Below are positions 27,266 through 34,977 of a DNA stretch of 64,000 nucleotides, in pieces; positions within the stretch are counted from its first letter, which is position 1, and every line of letters starts with the position of its first letter. The position numbers were made by a program, and so were the translations under genes. This DNA is from Prosthecobacter gellanilyticus. Its GTDB lineage: Bacteria; Verrucomicrobiota; Verrucomicrobiia; Verrucomicrobiales; Verrucomicrobiaceae. The stretch is taken from the NCBI RefSeq assembly GCF_007992435.1, contig NZ_BKAG01000036.1, forward strand, positions 1 to 64,000, written 5' to 3'. The notes beneath the pieces are model-generated. The model saw nothing but the letters and a program-made list of their open reading frames with translations, ran no database searches and had not been told where the DNA came from.

Positions 27266-29119
27266 ATGAAACGTTTCATCCTATTCGCCTTCGCCACACT
27301 TGCCTTTCCATTCCTGGCGGTGGCGCAGACCACCCCTCCTCCTCCAGAGGACGAAAAGCCCCTCGTGCCAAAGGCGCCCGTTCCGGCACCTGAAACCGTT
27401 GCGCCCCGCCCCGTGACCCCTGACCAGCCTCCTGCAGCCGAACCTGCTGTGCCTGGCCGGCCGGAGAAACCTGCAACACCGGGAGTGGATCGCCCCGACA
27501 GGCCTGGCAGCAAACGGGATGGCCCTCCTGGCACTAAACGCCGTGGTCCGCCTGATGCCATTGATCAACCCGGTGCGCCTCCAGAACGGGTGCCGGCACC
27601 ACCGGGCGCCGCTCCGGAAACCAATCCACCCACTCCTCCCGAGCGCCCGGCACCGGCCTCACGCACGGACAAGCCTTCGGGACGTTCGGATGAACCTGCG
27701 GAGACGCCACCGGCTGATCGCGGCAAAGGCAAGGGCAAGGGCCGGACCAAAGGTCGGGATGTGCCCGGCACGCCACCTGCCACCCCAGGTTCGCCACCCG
27801 CGACCCCAGGTTCGCCACCCGCGACCCCAGGTTCGCCACCCGCGACCCCAGGCACCACCGACACTCCACCGTCTACGCCCAGCACGCCACCCGCGAACCC
27901 AGGCACCACGGCCGCGCCTGCTCCGGCTACTCCCATGCCTGCCGTCACGACGACGCCCGAAGCCCCCGGCGAACCGAAATCCGGCCAACGTCCAAAAGGA
28001 CGCGAGCGGCCTGGACGCCCTGGCGATTCGAAGGCCCCTGGGCCAGAAACAGCCAACCCGGTGCCGCCAGCCCCTGGCACTCCGATGCCTGCCGTGACCA
28101 CGACACCCGAAGTTCCAGGCGAGCCGAAAGCCACCGAACGGCCTGAGCGCCCGGCCGCCCAGAAGCCGCCGACGCAGGAAACGGCAAAGGTGCTCGAAGA
28201 TGAGCCCAAGCGTGACCGCCGCGCTGATGCCGAACAGGCGCGAAAAATTGACAGCCCGGACGCCGCCAAGCGCCTGCTTCTGAACATCCTCGGTGGTGGC
28301 GCCGTTAGAGTTGATTCCAATGATCGTCCTGACCGTGGCGATCCAAGGCGCCGTCCAGACAACTTCAGGCCTGGCTACCGTCCCTCTGTCGAGGAAGTGG
28401 GCAGAACCCAGCAGGACCGCGAACGCGCCGTCACTACCATCGTCGAACGTTTCCAGGGCCGGGCCCCGCAGCAGGTGCCTTCCGGTCGGGGCTATCGCGA
28501 ACAAAGAATCTTCGATACCGTCGAGACCCAGCGGCGCACGCAGTTTTACGAAGGGAACCGCCGGGTGATCCGCTACTCCTCCATGCAGGAGATCCCGCCA
28601 GTCATCGTCGCCTCCCAGCAGCTCAACCGCGTCCAGCTCGTGCCTCACGCACAAAGCACGTACACCGTCAGGCCGCCAGCACCGGAGCAGGGACGTTACC
28701 AGAACGATGTCCCCGCTTCCTATACTACTGGGGATGCGTATGCGGTCTCCTACAGCGTTGATCCGGATTCGGCCATCAGCACGGATGCCATCCTCTTCCG
28801 CCAGGGCTCCACGGACTTTGCCGACGCCTATTCATATGACCTTGTCATCGACATGGCCAACGCCATGAAGGCACCGGAGCTCGGCAAGGACACCTTCGTC
28901 ATCGAAGGCCATGCCTCGGCCGAAGGTGATTATGGACAGAACCTCCTTCTCTCTCAGGAACGTGCGGAGCGTATCGCACGGGAACTGGTGAACCATGGTG
29001 TGAGTGGTGAGCGGCTCATGCCTGTGGGCCAAGGTGAAGCCGAAGCCGCCGCTCCGGCCGATGGTAACGAAGCTGCCCGCCGTCTGGACCGCAGGGTCGT
29101 GGTCTTCCGCATGCGCTGA
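27266..29119 (+). CDS. Proline-rich protein with C-terminal OmpA-like domain
   Basis: About 617 residues. Signal peptide (MKRFILFAFATLAFPFLAVAQ), then some 300 residues of Pro, Ala and Thr rich low-complexity sequence including a PPATPGS tandem repeat and two PAVTTTPE segments, then a middle region, and a C-terminal OmpA-like domain (about 500-617: FVIEGHASAEGDYGQNLLLSQERAERIARELV). OmpA domains bind peptidoglycan; the Pro-rich part should span the periplasm. The DNA for the PPATPGS repeats holds three identical 21-base units (27785-27847). Confidence 0.78.
   Translation: MKRFILFAFATLAFPFLAVAQTTPPPPEDEKPLVPKAPVPAPETVAPRPVTPDQPPAAEPAVPGRPEKPATPGVDRPDRPGSKRDGPPGTKRRGPPDAIDQPGAPPERVPAPPGAAPETNPPTPPERPAPASRTDKPSGRSDEPAETPPADRGKGKGKGRTKGRDVPGTPPATPGSPPATPGSPPATPGSPPATPGTTDTPPSTPSTPPANPGTTAAPAPATPMPAVTTTPEAPGEPKSGQRPKGRERPGRPGDSKAPGPETANPVPPAPGTPMPAVTTTPEVPGEPKATERPERPAAQKPPTQETAKVLEDEPKRDRRADAEQARKIDSPDAAKRLLLNILGGGAVRVDSNDRPDRGDPRRRPDNFRPGYRPSVEEVGRTQQDRERAVTTIVERFQGRAPQQVPSGRGYREQRIFDTVETQRRTQFYEGNRRVIRYSSMQEIPPVIVASQQLNRVQLVPHAQSTYTVRPPAPEQGRYQNDVPASYTTGDAYAVSYSVDPDSAISTDAILFRQGSTDFADAYSYDLVIDMANAMKAPELGKDTFVIEGHASAEGDYGQNLLLSQERAERIARELVNHGVSGERLMPVGQGEAEAAAPADGNEAARRLDRRVVVFRMR
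27785..27847 (+). repeat. Three identical 21-base tandem units in coding sequence
   Basis: Three perfect copies of a 21-base unit (each starting ccaggttcgccacccgcg) encode seven residues each of a PGSPPAT repeat in the Pro-rich protein. Perfect identity suggests recent slippage, so copy number may vary between strains. Confidence 0.85.
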
Positions 29120-29144
29120 AGCATCCTTCCACTCTGCCTTCGGG

Positions 29145-29166
29145 TGCCCGGATTGAATGCCGGGCA
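29145..29166. terminator. Possible terminator downstream of the OmpA-like gene
   Basis: A 7-base-pair hairpin TGCCCGG/CCGGGCA with an 8-base loop, followed by a weakly T-rich tcttgtt. It lies 26 bases after the OmpA-like gene's stop. The T-run is poor, so the call is tentative. Confidence 0.4.
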
Positions 29167-29272
29167 TCTTGTTAGGCCTGCCAGGGTGATGCTAATGTCT
29201 GTGGAGTGGGTGGCTCCTTGACAGGTCTCGTGCTTGCCGAAGTCGCCACCCCTTCACGCGGGCTTTCTGCCG

Positions 29273-30325
29273 TCACGGCTTCAGATCGACCTTGGCGATG
29301 TAAATCGCTGGCTTGCCGCTTTGTGAAGCGTAGTAGCTGACATAGAGGCCTCCCTCGTGGGAGACGATGGATGGATAGCCTGTCTCGCGCAGCGAGGGCA
29401 AAACAAGCCCTGGTGTCACGATGGCCTTTTCTGCATCTATCCAACCCAGCGAGGTGTTTTCGCTGCCGCCTAGTTTCCAGCGGGCACCTGTGGCAAGACG
29501 ACCGTCTGCCAGGGCACACAGTGCCGGACCGTTCAGTCGATGGTTGCTCTCATTCCAAGTCCATTCGGTGTAGGGTGGTGAGCTGAAGCCGATTCGTGCC
29601 ACCCTTGGCTCAGGGCCGTTGTCGCGGCGTGTGACCGCGATCATGCGTCCGTCTTGCTGAAAGGCGATGGCCGTCTCATTGATGTAGCGGCCCTCGTAGG
29701 ACTGCGTGGTGACCGGCGTCCATTGCAGACCATTCGTGCTGCGATACAGCCGGATCATCCGCGCCCCGGGCGTTTGCGGCGATGTCTCTTTGCTGCCGCC
29801 ATTCTTCAGCGTGGGCCACTGCTTGAAGTAACCGAAGCTATACATGGCATCTTGGTGGGTGACACAACTCCACATCCAGATGTTCGGTTCGCCGATCTCG
29901 TGCGGCCCGTCCCATGATTCACCATCCTTGCTGATCCAGGCCAGCGACCGGTTGGTGGTGCCGTCCTTGGCCTCATGCAGCAGGGCACCGGCGGTGACGA
30001 GCATCCGGCCGTCCGGTGTCTCCGTCAGCTTCGGATCACGCAGGTCCGCCCATGGCACCGTGAGCAGCGCGATCGACCTCCACTTCTGCCAGTCATCCGA
30101 GACGAGGATGCGCACCGCTCCATCCGGCGAGACGTGAGCCGCACCCTCACGAAACGTGCAGTACCAGCGTCCATGCTGCCGGTGCAGATCCGTGAAGGCA
30201 TTGTGCGGCGCTTTGTCCCAGATCATCTGCGATCCCGCCAGAGTCATTCCTTGCTCTCCCCAGGACGTCACCGTGCTGAGTACCACCGCGAACACCATGC
30301 CCAACCGGCCGAGGAGTGTTTTCAT
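29273..30325 (-). CDS. Sialidase-like (BNR beta-propeller) secreted protein
   Basis: 350 residues with a signal peptide. Repeated strand patterns and Asp-box-like segments (SPDGAVRILVSDDWQKW, SKDGESWDGP, STNGLQWTPV) fit the exo-alpha-sialidase-like beta-propeller fold. Catalytic residues cannot be assigned by eye. It may degrade glycans or simply bind; related genes abound in carbohydrate-degrading Verrucomicrobiota. Confidence 0.65.
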   Translation of the reverse strand: MKTLLGRLGMVFAVVLSTVTSWGEQGMTLAGSQMIWDKAPHNAFTDLHRQHGRWYCTFREGAAHVSPDGAVRILVSDDWQKWRSIALLTVPWADLRDPKLTETPDGRMLVTAGALLHEAKDGTTNRSLAWISKDGESWDGPHEIGEPNIWMWSCVTHQDAMYSFGYFKQWPTLKNGGSKETSPQTPGARMIRLYRSTNGLQWTPVTTQSYEGRYINETAIAFQQDGRMIAVTRRDNGPEPRVARIGFSSPPYTEWTWNESNHRLNGPALCALADGRLATGARWKLGGSENTSLGWIDAEKAIVTPGLVLPSLRETGYPSIVSHEGGLYVSYYASQSGKPAIYIAKVDLKP

Positions 30326-30434
30326 GGTGCGATAACAGCGAATCAGCAGCCATCTTTCATCTCACGAGCACAACGTCGTGGAACTTGAGATCGTCAGGGG
30401 AGCCACACCAAGCGCACGCCCGCGATTCGTCAGA

Positions 30435-31025
30435 TCATACCTTTGGTTCGTCACTGCGAAACCACGTCACAATCACATAGCGCTCGCCATGCGTGATCGG
30501 CAGGACCTCATGCGTCGTTTCAGAGCGGAAGGCGACGAGGGTGCCGCGCGGTTCGAAGACCCGCTCACCCGGGGCCGAATAATGGCTGTAGAGCACTAGC
30601 TCCCCGCCACCATACGTTCCAGGCGCGGAAGGCTCGCCCTGTTGGGAGAGGTAGACACTCACCGAGACCTTCCGGAATCGGGTATGATCGTGAACCATCG
30701 GCGTGTTGCCGTCCTGATGCATCACAAAGAAATCTCCGGTCTCGTAGCGCAGGAATTGCGGTTCCTCGCAGTGCGTGAGCTCCACCCCGAAGTGCCGCGC
30801 CAGCTGGTCCTTCTCCTGCATCAGCAATGCCTTGATCCGCTCGCTGATCTCCGGGGCGATGGCGAGACGCGACACCTTGCGAATATAAGGATTCACCGCT
30901 CCTCCCGGCTTCTCGCCTCCATAGACCGGAGCCGCCGCCGCGTGGCAGCGCTTCATCTCCTCAACGACCTCCATCGTCGTTGCCTCATCCAAAAAAACTC
31001 TGCGCGCCAGATACAGGGAATTCAT
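30435..31025 (-). CDS. 2OG-Fe(II) oxygenase, prolyl 4-hydroxylase-like
   Basis: 196 residues. A double-stranded beta-helix with the iron triad HQD (His 103, Asp 105) and His 172 in ETTHEVLPI, and the 2-oxoglutarate-binding Arg 182 in GERYVIVTWFR. The N-terminal FLRYETGDFFVMHQDGN is the typical P4H-like entry. It hydroxylates a protein or small molecule; target unknown. ATG 31025 is preferred over an upstream in-frame ATG at 31088. Confidence 0.82.
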   Translation of the reverse strand: MNSLYLARRVFLDEATTMEVVEEMKRCHAAAAPVYGGEKPGGAVNPYIRKVSRLAIAPEISERIKALLMQEKDQLARHFGVELTHCEEPQFLRYETGDFFVMHQDGNTPMVHDHTRFRKVSVSVYLSQQGEPSAPGTYGGGELVLYSHYSAPGERVFEPRGTLVAFRSETTHEVLPITHGERYVIVTWFRSDEPKV

Positions 31026-31122
31026 GCGGGGGCTTCTAAACTTCTGGTGCCGCTTCGACAATCGGTTTCGTTCTTCCACGATGATCAAAGTCCTCCAGAA
31101 TGGAGCGTCAGCGCGGCAGCGA

Positions 31123-31179
31123 CATGGACTGCGGCAGCCTGCAGCCGCTTTAGGGTTGGGCAGCCTTACTGCCGGGAAA
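31123..31179. repeat. GCGGCAG hairpin repeat, copy 1
   Basis: A 57-base segment (beginning catggactgcggcagcctg) that recurs nearly identically at 33722-33779, both copies in the same orientation. It contains a hairpin around GCGGCAG and a second one around GGCAG. Copies 1 and 2 bracket the chaperone-effector pair. Confidence 0.75.
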
Positions 31180-31253
31180 GGAACCTCGAGTCAGCCTCAA
31201 GCAATCAGATTGACTTCACACCCAACTCTTCCACAATCGCTGTTATTCTCCCT

Positions 31254-31745
31254 ATGCCGAACACTGACTTTGCCTCAAAACTGATGAATGAGCTCGGAGC
31301 CAATCTGGGCATCGACGGTCTCGAACTCGATGAACAAGGCGACTGCATCTTTGCCATCGATGAACTGCCTGTCGCAATCCGCATGCGCCACGACAAGTGG
31401 CAGTTCATTGGCTTTATCGCCGAGGTGGCTGAGGCGGAGCAACTCGAGGAGCTGACGCTGTCCGCAGACCAGTGGCGCTCGCTGTTGGAGATCAACCATG
31501 CTCTCGCCACGGATGGCGATCCCGCCACGCTGACCTATGACCGTAATGTCGAATGCGTGCTTTTCGTGCAACCGGTCTTCGAGCATCAACTCGAGGCTGG
31601 CAAGATGGAAGAGCTTCTCGAGACATTCGTCCATCGCATGGAGAAAGTGCGCGAGGTCGTCGCCAAGATTCGTGAGGGCGATGCCTCCCTGGAGAACGGG
31701 GCTGTTGCCGAAGACGCCCTCACTGTGATGAGCCGGCTTGTGTAA
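31254..31745 (+). CDS. CesT-like type III secretion chaperone
   Basis: 163 residues, acidic and small. Its pattern (FASKLMNELGANLGIDGLELDEQGDCIFAIDELPVAI..., later LLEINHALATDG and LETFVHRMEKVREVVAKI) matches the CesT/Tir chaperone family of homodimers that bind the N-terminus of a secreted effector and keep it unfolded for type III secretion. The neighbour starts 36 bases downstream on the same strand, as chaperone and effector usually do. No secretion apparatus genes are in the window. A CesT-fold protein may have another role, but the pairing supports this call. Confidence 0.75.
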   Translation: MPNTDFASKLMNELGANLGIDGLELDEQGDCIFAIDELPVAIRMRHDKWQFIGFIAEVAEAEQLEELTLSADQWRSLLEINHALATDGDPATLTYDRNVECVLFVQPVFEHQLEAGKMEELLETFVHRMEKVREVVAKIREGDASLENGAVAEDALTVMSRLV

Positions 31746-31781
31746 AGGAAAGCGATCAAACCAACAACTCAGTCGAATCTT

Positions 31782-33662
31782 ATGAGCGGCATCAACGTTC
31801 AAAAATTCCGGGAAACCTCGCTCCTAGGCACGGTTTCGATCGAGCAGAGAAATGACAAGGCGGAGGTCGTCCCGTCGGGCAAGAAATTCGGAGGGAAGGC
31901 CCTGGACTGGTTGGCGGGCGGCATTCTCAAAAACACCGACTGGGGAAGCGAACGTCTAACCAAACTGCAATCCCAGCAAAAATTGGCTTTCAATCTTTTT
32001 GTTGGCGCTTTGAAGCAGGAGTATGGGAAGGGTGTTGGAGAGAAGCAGGAAACGAACAAAACCAACATCGACAAGGCGATCCGTGAAGCCTTTGGAGGCA
32101 AGATTCCCAAGCTCAACGCCAAGAATGTGGCGAAAATGGAGTCGATTGCGAAGAGCTTCAACGGGCAGGGAGATGCGCAGTCCTTGAAACGGAATCTCGT
32201 GGTGCGCTGGTGGGTCAGCTCCGGACTCGACCATCCAGGGCACGCCGCCGCCGGCATTCGAAATCGAACCGTGAATCCCAACGCTCAGGACAAGTATGTC
32301 AGCTTTTGGCCCGGTGATTCAGCAGGCGGCAAAGGGGAGATTCTCGATGCTCTACGCGGCAAGAATCAGGAGGGGCATCTGTCTGAAACTGCGCGTGATG
32401 ACTACGGAAGCGAGATCGCGGACCGAACCGAATCCAGGCTGGAGGATTCGCGAGTTACCAGGGCAGAGCTGAGAGAAGTGACTCCCAAAGCGAACAAGTT
32501 CTTTGCGGACCTCCGCGGTATCCAGGACGATGACGACGCCCTCGACAACCTGGAGGATGCAGTTGAGGACTACACGGATCACATCGACATCTTGTTGGAC
32601 ACAAATGGGGACCCGGAAGAGACCCAAACGCTGCAAGGCCGGATGAAATTAAACATGCATGAGGCGCTAACGGCCTTCGAGAATGAGGAAATCTCGTTTG
32701 AGGAATGCATGTCGAAACTCAAGGAGGCATCCAACAACTACACTTCAAAGTTGCTCGAGTATGCGAAGTTTGAGCCCAAGGCCCGGCAGAAGGCTTACGT
32801 TGACACAGATACCAACCAGGCCAGTTGGGGATTGAAGGCTGAGAAATTTCACCTGCCCCTTGCCGGGCGCAATGGGGATGCAACCGGCGACAAGTTTGTC
32901 TATTTTGGCCTCAATGAGAGCAGCATGGTGGAGCGGTATGACAGCCTTCAGAAGGATGGGGCCAAAGCGACGGAGCGGAGTTCGCTGCTTAGTTTGACGC
33001 CGGAGGAGGTCGCTGACGATTGGAATGGTGATGGCGTGGATTATCTGATGGATTGGGCTGAAGACCTCCGGGATTGCTATGATCCCACCAGCAAGGAGTA
33101 TCAGGACATTCAAAAATGCATGGACGACGGTTCTGTCGACACGCTTCCAAAGGCACAAAAGTTCCTCGGCGATCTGCAGACCTTGCTCAATCAGCAAGGG
33201 CACGTGATGCCTTACAAAATGGTGTCACATGAGGAGAACTGCGCTGGCTACATCACCAACCTGATGGAACGCGGAGGTGCGAAAGCTTTTGCTTCCAAGC
33301 CCACACCGAAAAACATCATCGCCACCTCCCCCAACGACACCGCGAGCTTTGCCAAGAAGGTTCTCAGCGAAGTGGACCGGCTCAACAAGCTGTCCGATGA
33401 GATCATGACTCATTACGACGCGAATTATGACCCAACCAAGGATCAGATCAAAGATCAATGTCCGCCGAAGGTTTGGAATGCTTTCAAGGCCCTCATGGAC
33501 ATGAGTGACACGAATCCCATTTCGCATGAGGAACTGATGAAGAAAACCAAGACCCTGGTGGAAGGGATCAGCAACGCCAAAGACATGCCCCGCAATTTGG
33601 GTGCATTGCTGTTGATGACCATTCAGCCACTGTATGGGAATGCAGGAAATCCTATCCCCTAG
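31782..33662 (+). CDS. Candidate type III effector with permuted papain-like (RID/IcsB-type) cysteine domain
   Basis: 626 residues, no signal peptide, basic and polar N-terminus, directly after a CesT-like chaperone gene. A domain is visible as DHPGHAAAGIR (His 154) followed by DKYVSFWPGD (Tyr 172 to Asp 179), then, after a long helical, acidic middle, FGLNESSMVERYDSL (375-389) and ENCAGYITNLMERGGAK (Cys 487). Histidine before cysteine, with a SFWP strand and an NC(A/S) helix, is the layout of circularly permuted papain-like enzymes such as the MARTX RID domain and Shigella IcsB. A region of about 90 residues (390-480) separates the two last motifs and looks like an insertion. The function is inferred; catalysis is not shown. 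Confidence 0.7.
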   Translation: MSGINVQKFRETSLLGTVSIEQRNDKAEVVPSGKKFGGKALDWLAGGILKNTDWGSERLTKLQSQQKLAFNLFVGALKQEYGKGVGEKQETNKTNIDKAIREAFGGKIPKLNAKNVAKMESIAKSFNGQGDAQSLKRNLVVRWWVSSGLDHPGHAAAGIRNRTVNPNAQDKYVSFWPGDSAGGKGEILDALRGKNQEGHLSETARDDYGSEIADRTESRLEDSRVTRAELREVTPKANKFFADLRGIQDDDDALDNLEDAVEDYTDHIDILLDTNGDPEETQTLQGRMKLNMHEALTAFENEEISFEECMSKLKEASNNYTSKLLEYAKFEPKARQKAYVDTDTNQASWGLKAEKFHLPLAGRNGDATGDKFVYFGLNESSMVERYDSLQKDGAKATERSSLLSLTPEEVADDWNGDGVDYLMDWAEDLRDCYDPTSKEYQDIQKCMDDGSVDTLPKAQKFLGDLQTLLNQQGHVMPYKMVSHEENCAGYITNLMERGGAKAFASKPTPKNIIATSPNDTASFAKKVLSEVDRLNKLSDEIMTHYDANYDPTKDQIKDQCPPKVWNAFKALMDMSDTNPISHEELMKKTKTLVEGISNAKDMPRNLGALLLMTIQPLYGNAGNPIP

Positions 33663-33721
33663 CAATTAGAGGTCCTGACGGAGGCGCCAGGCTGAAAAGC
33701 TCACCCTCAAAATTCTCAGTC

Positions 33722-33779
33722 CATGGACTGCGGCAGCCTGCTGCCGCTTTAGTGTTGAGCAGCCCTGCTGCTGGGAAAA
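33722..33779. repeat. GCGGCAG hairpin repeat, copy 2
   Basis: Near-identical to 31123-31179 (differences are a few single bases), same orientation, with a perfect GCGGCAG/CTGCCGC hairpin. It lies 60 bases after the effector gene's stop codon. The pair of copies flanks the module as direct repeats about 2.6 kb apart. Confidence 0.75.
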
Positions 33780-33881
33780 GAGCCGCGATAATGCTCCTGA
33801 CATTTTTGTGTTGGTGACGGCCAGCACGACTGTGGGCTTTACCCACAGGTTGATGCATTTCGACACGGAGAGTTCTGTCTT

Positions 33882-34183
33882 GAACCACGGAGTGGTTCCC
33901 TCCGAATAGCCAGGGGTGCAGCAAGCGTTAGCGCGCGAAACCCCTGGTTAGGCATATTTGACATCTTCCTGAAAATCAACTCCGTAGGAGTTGCCCAATG
34001 CGGGGACAGCCTTTTCCAATCGGAAATCAGCGAAGCATGCGATGTCCATGGTTTGGGACCGTGAACGCTGCGTGCATTGGGCAATCCCTACGGGATTGAT
34101 ACTGAGCGGTGAATTCATGGTGGTCTACCCGGGGTTTCCTTTGGTCACCCCGGGCTACTCATGGGGAACCACTCCGTGGTTCT
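33882..34183. repeat. Nested inverted element, about 300 bases
   Basis: Two divergent copies of one roughly 120-base sequence face each other. The outer arms are gaaccacggagtggttccc (33882-33900) and its exact inverse near 34164-34182. The inner arms around ttgcccaatgc (33988-34000) pair with gcattgggcaat (34075-34086). Between outer and inner arms each copy has a ggggt...accc hairpin. The arms are themselves short palindromes (aactccgtaggagtt; accacggagtggt). No transposase is inside. This resembles a MITE or other non-coding mobile repeat. Confidence 0.7.
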
Positions 34184-34200
34184 CCAATCCAGGGAATCCA

Positions 34201-34677
34201 TCACCCCCGCCGAGCCGCATCGATCTTGGCGATGTCGATCTTGCCCATCTCTATCATGGCGGCGAAGGCACGTTTGGCTTCGTCTCCACCGGCGGCCATG
34301 GCATCTGTCAGGGTGCGCGGGGTGATCTGCCAGGAGATGCCCCAGCGATCCCGGCACCAGCCGCACTGGCTCTCTTCGCCACCGTTGCCGATGATCGCGT
34401 TCCAGTAGCGATCCGTCTCCTCCTGCGTGTCCGTGGCGATCTGAAAGGAGAACGCCTCGCAGTGCTTGAACTCCGGCCCGCCATTCAGCCCCACACAGGG
34501 AATCCCGCAGACCGTGAACTCCACCGTCAGCACCTCCCCCTCCGTCCCTGAAGGGTAATCCCCCGGTGCCAGATGCACCGCCGTGACCTCACTGTCCGGA
34601 AACGTCGCCGCATAAAACCGCGCCGCCTCCTCCGCATCTTTATCGAACCACAGGCAGATGATGTTTTTGGGTTTCAT
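34201..34677 (-). CDS. VOC family protein (PhnB-like)
   Basis: 158 residues. NIICLWFDKDAEEAARFYAATFPDS at the N-terminus and CGWCRDRWGISWQITPRTL near the C-terminus are the pattern of PhnB/3-demethylubiquinone methyltransferase-like glyoxalase-fold proteins. These are metal-binding or ligand-binding proteins of uncertain reaction. The stop begins 17 bases after the nested inverted element. Confidence 0.85.
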   Translation of the reverse strand: MKPKNIICLWFDKDAEEAARFYAATFPDSEVTAVHLAPGDYPSGTEGEVLTVEFTVCGIPCVGLNGGPEFKHCEAFSFQIATDTQEETDRYWNAIIGNGGEESQCGWCRDRWGISWQITPRTLTDAMAAGGDEAKRAFAAMIEMGKIDIAKIDAARRG

Positions 34678-34977
34678 GGTGAGATTGAGGTGATTTGGTG
34701 GTCGGATCGGTTGGCTCTAGCTGCAATATTATATCGCGAGAAGAAGTGTTTACGGTCGCATAGCCGAACTTGCGTGATCAGCACCTTATTCATTTCCTTT
34801 TGTTTTCGTATAATGCTTAACAAGGATCTTTGATGTAACGGCAAGCCACTGATGAAATATCCGGTTTTGGATGGAGGTTAAGTCTCAATATCGCGATAGG
34901 TGATATGCCAAGAGACAAGATGCATGGTAGAGTATTTTGTCTTGCTGTGACATCGTGATTTTGCCACATATTTACCT
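34678..34977. other. AT-rich spacer at the start of the low-GC island
   Basis: 300 bases, distinctly AT-rich (for example tattatatcgcgagaag, ttttcgtataatgc), between the VOC gene and the first gene of the island. It likely carries the promoter of the 397-residue gene at 34978, but no motif is strong enough to assign. Confidence 0.4.

Larger units (their letters stand above)
33663..34200. other. Intergenic region filled with repeats
   Basis: 538 bases with no supported gene: copy 2 of the GCGGCAG hairpin repeat (33722-33779) and a nested inverted element (33882-34183) that runs almost to the stop codon of the neighbouring VOC gene. The longest open frames here run through the repeats and are not credible. 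Confidence 0.7.

Noticed and set aside
33663..34108. Small overlapping frames (up to about 190 codons) near the nested inverted repeat
   Set aside because: They read through palindromic repeats and resemble no protein.
34678..34977. tRNA or integrase attachment site at the island border
   Set aside because: No tRNA-like fold or integrase gene was seen.
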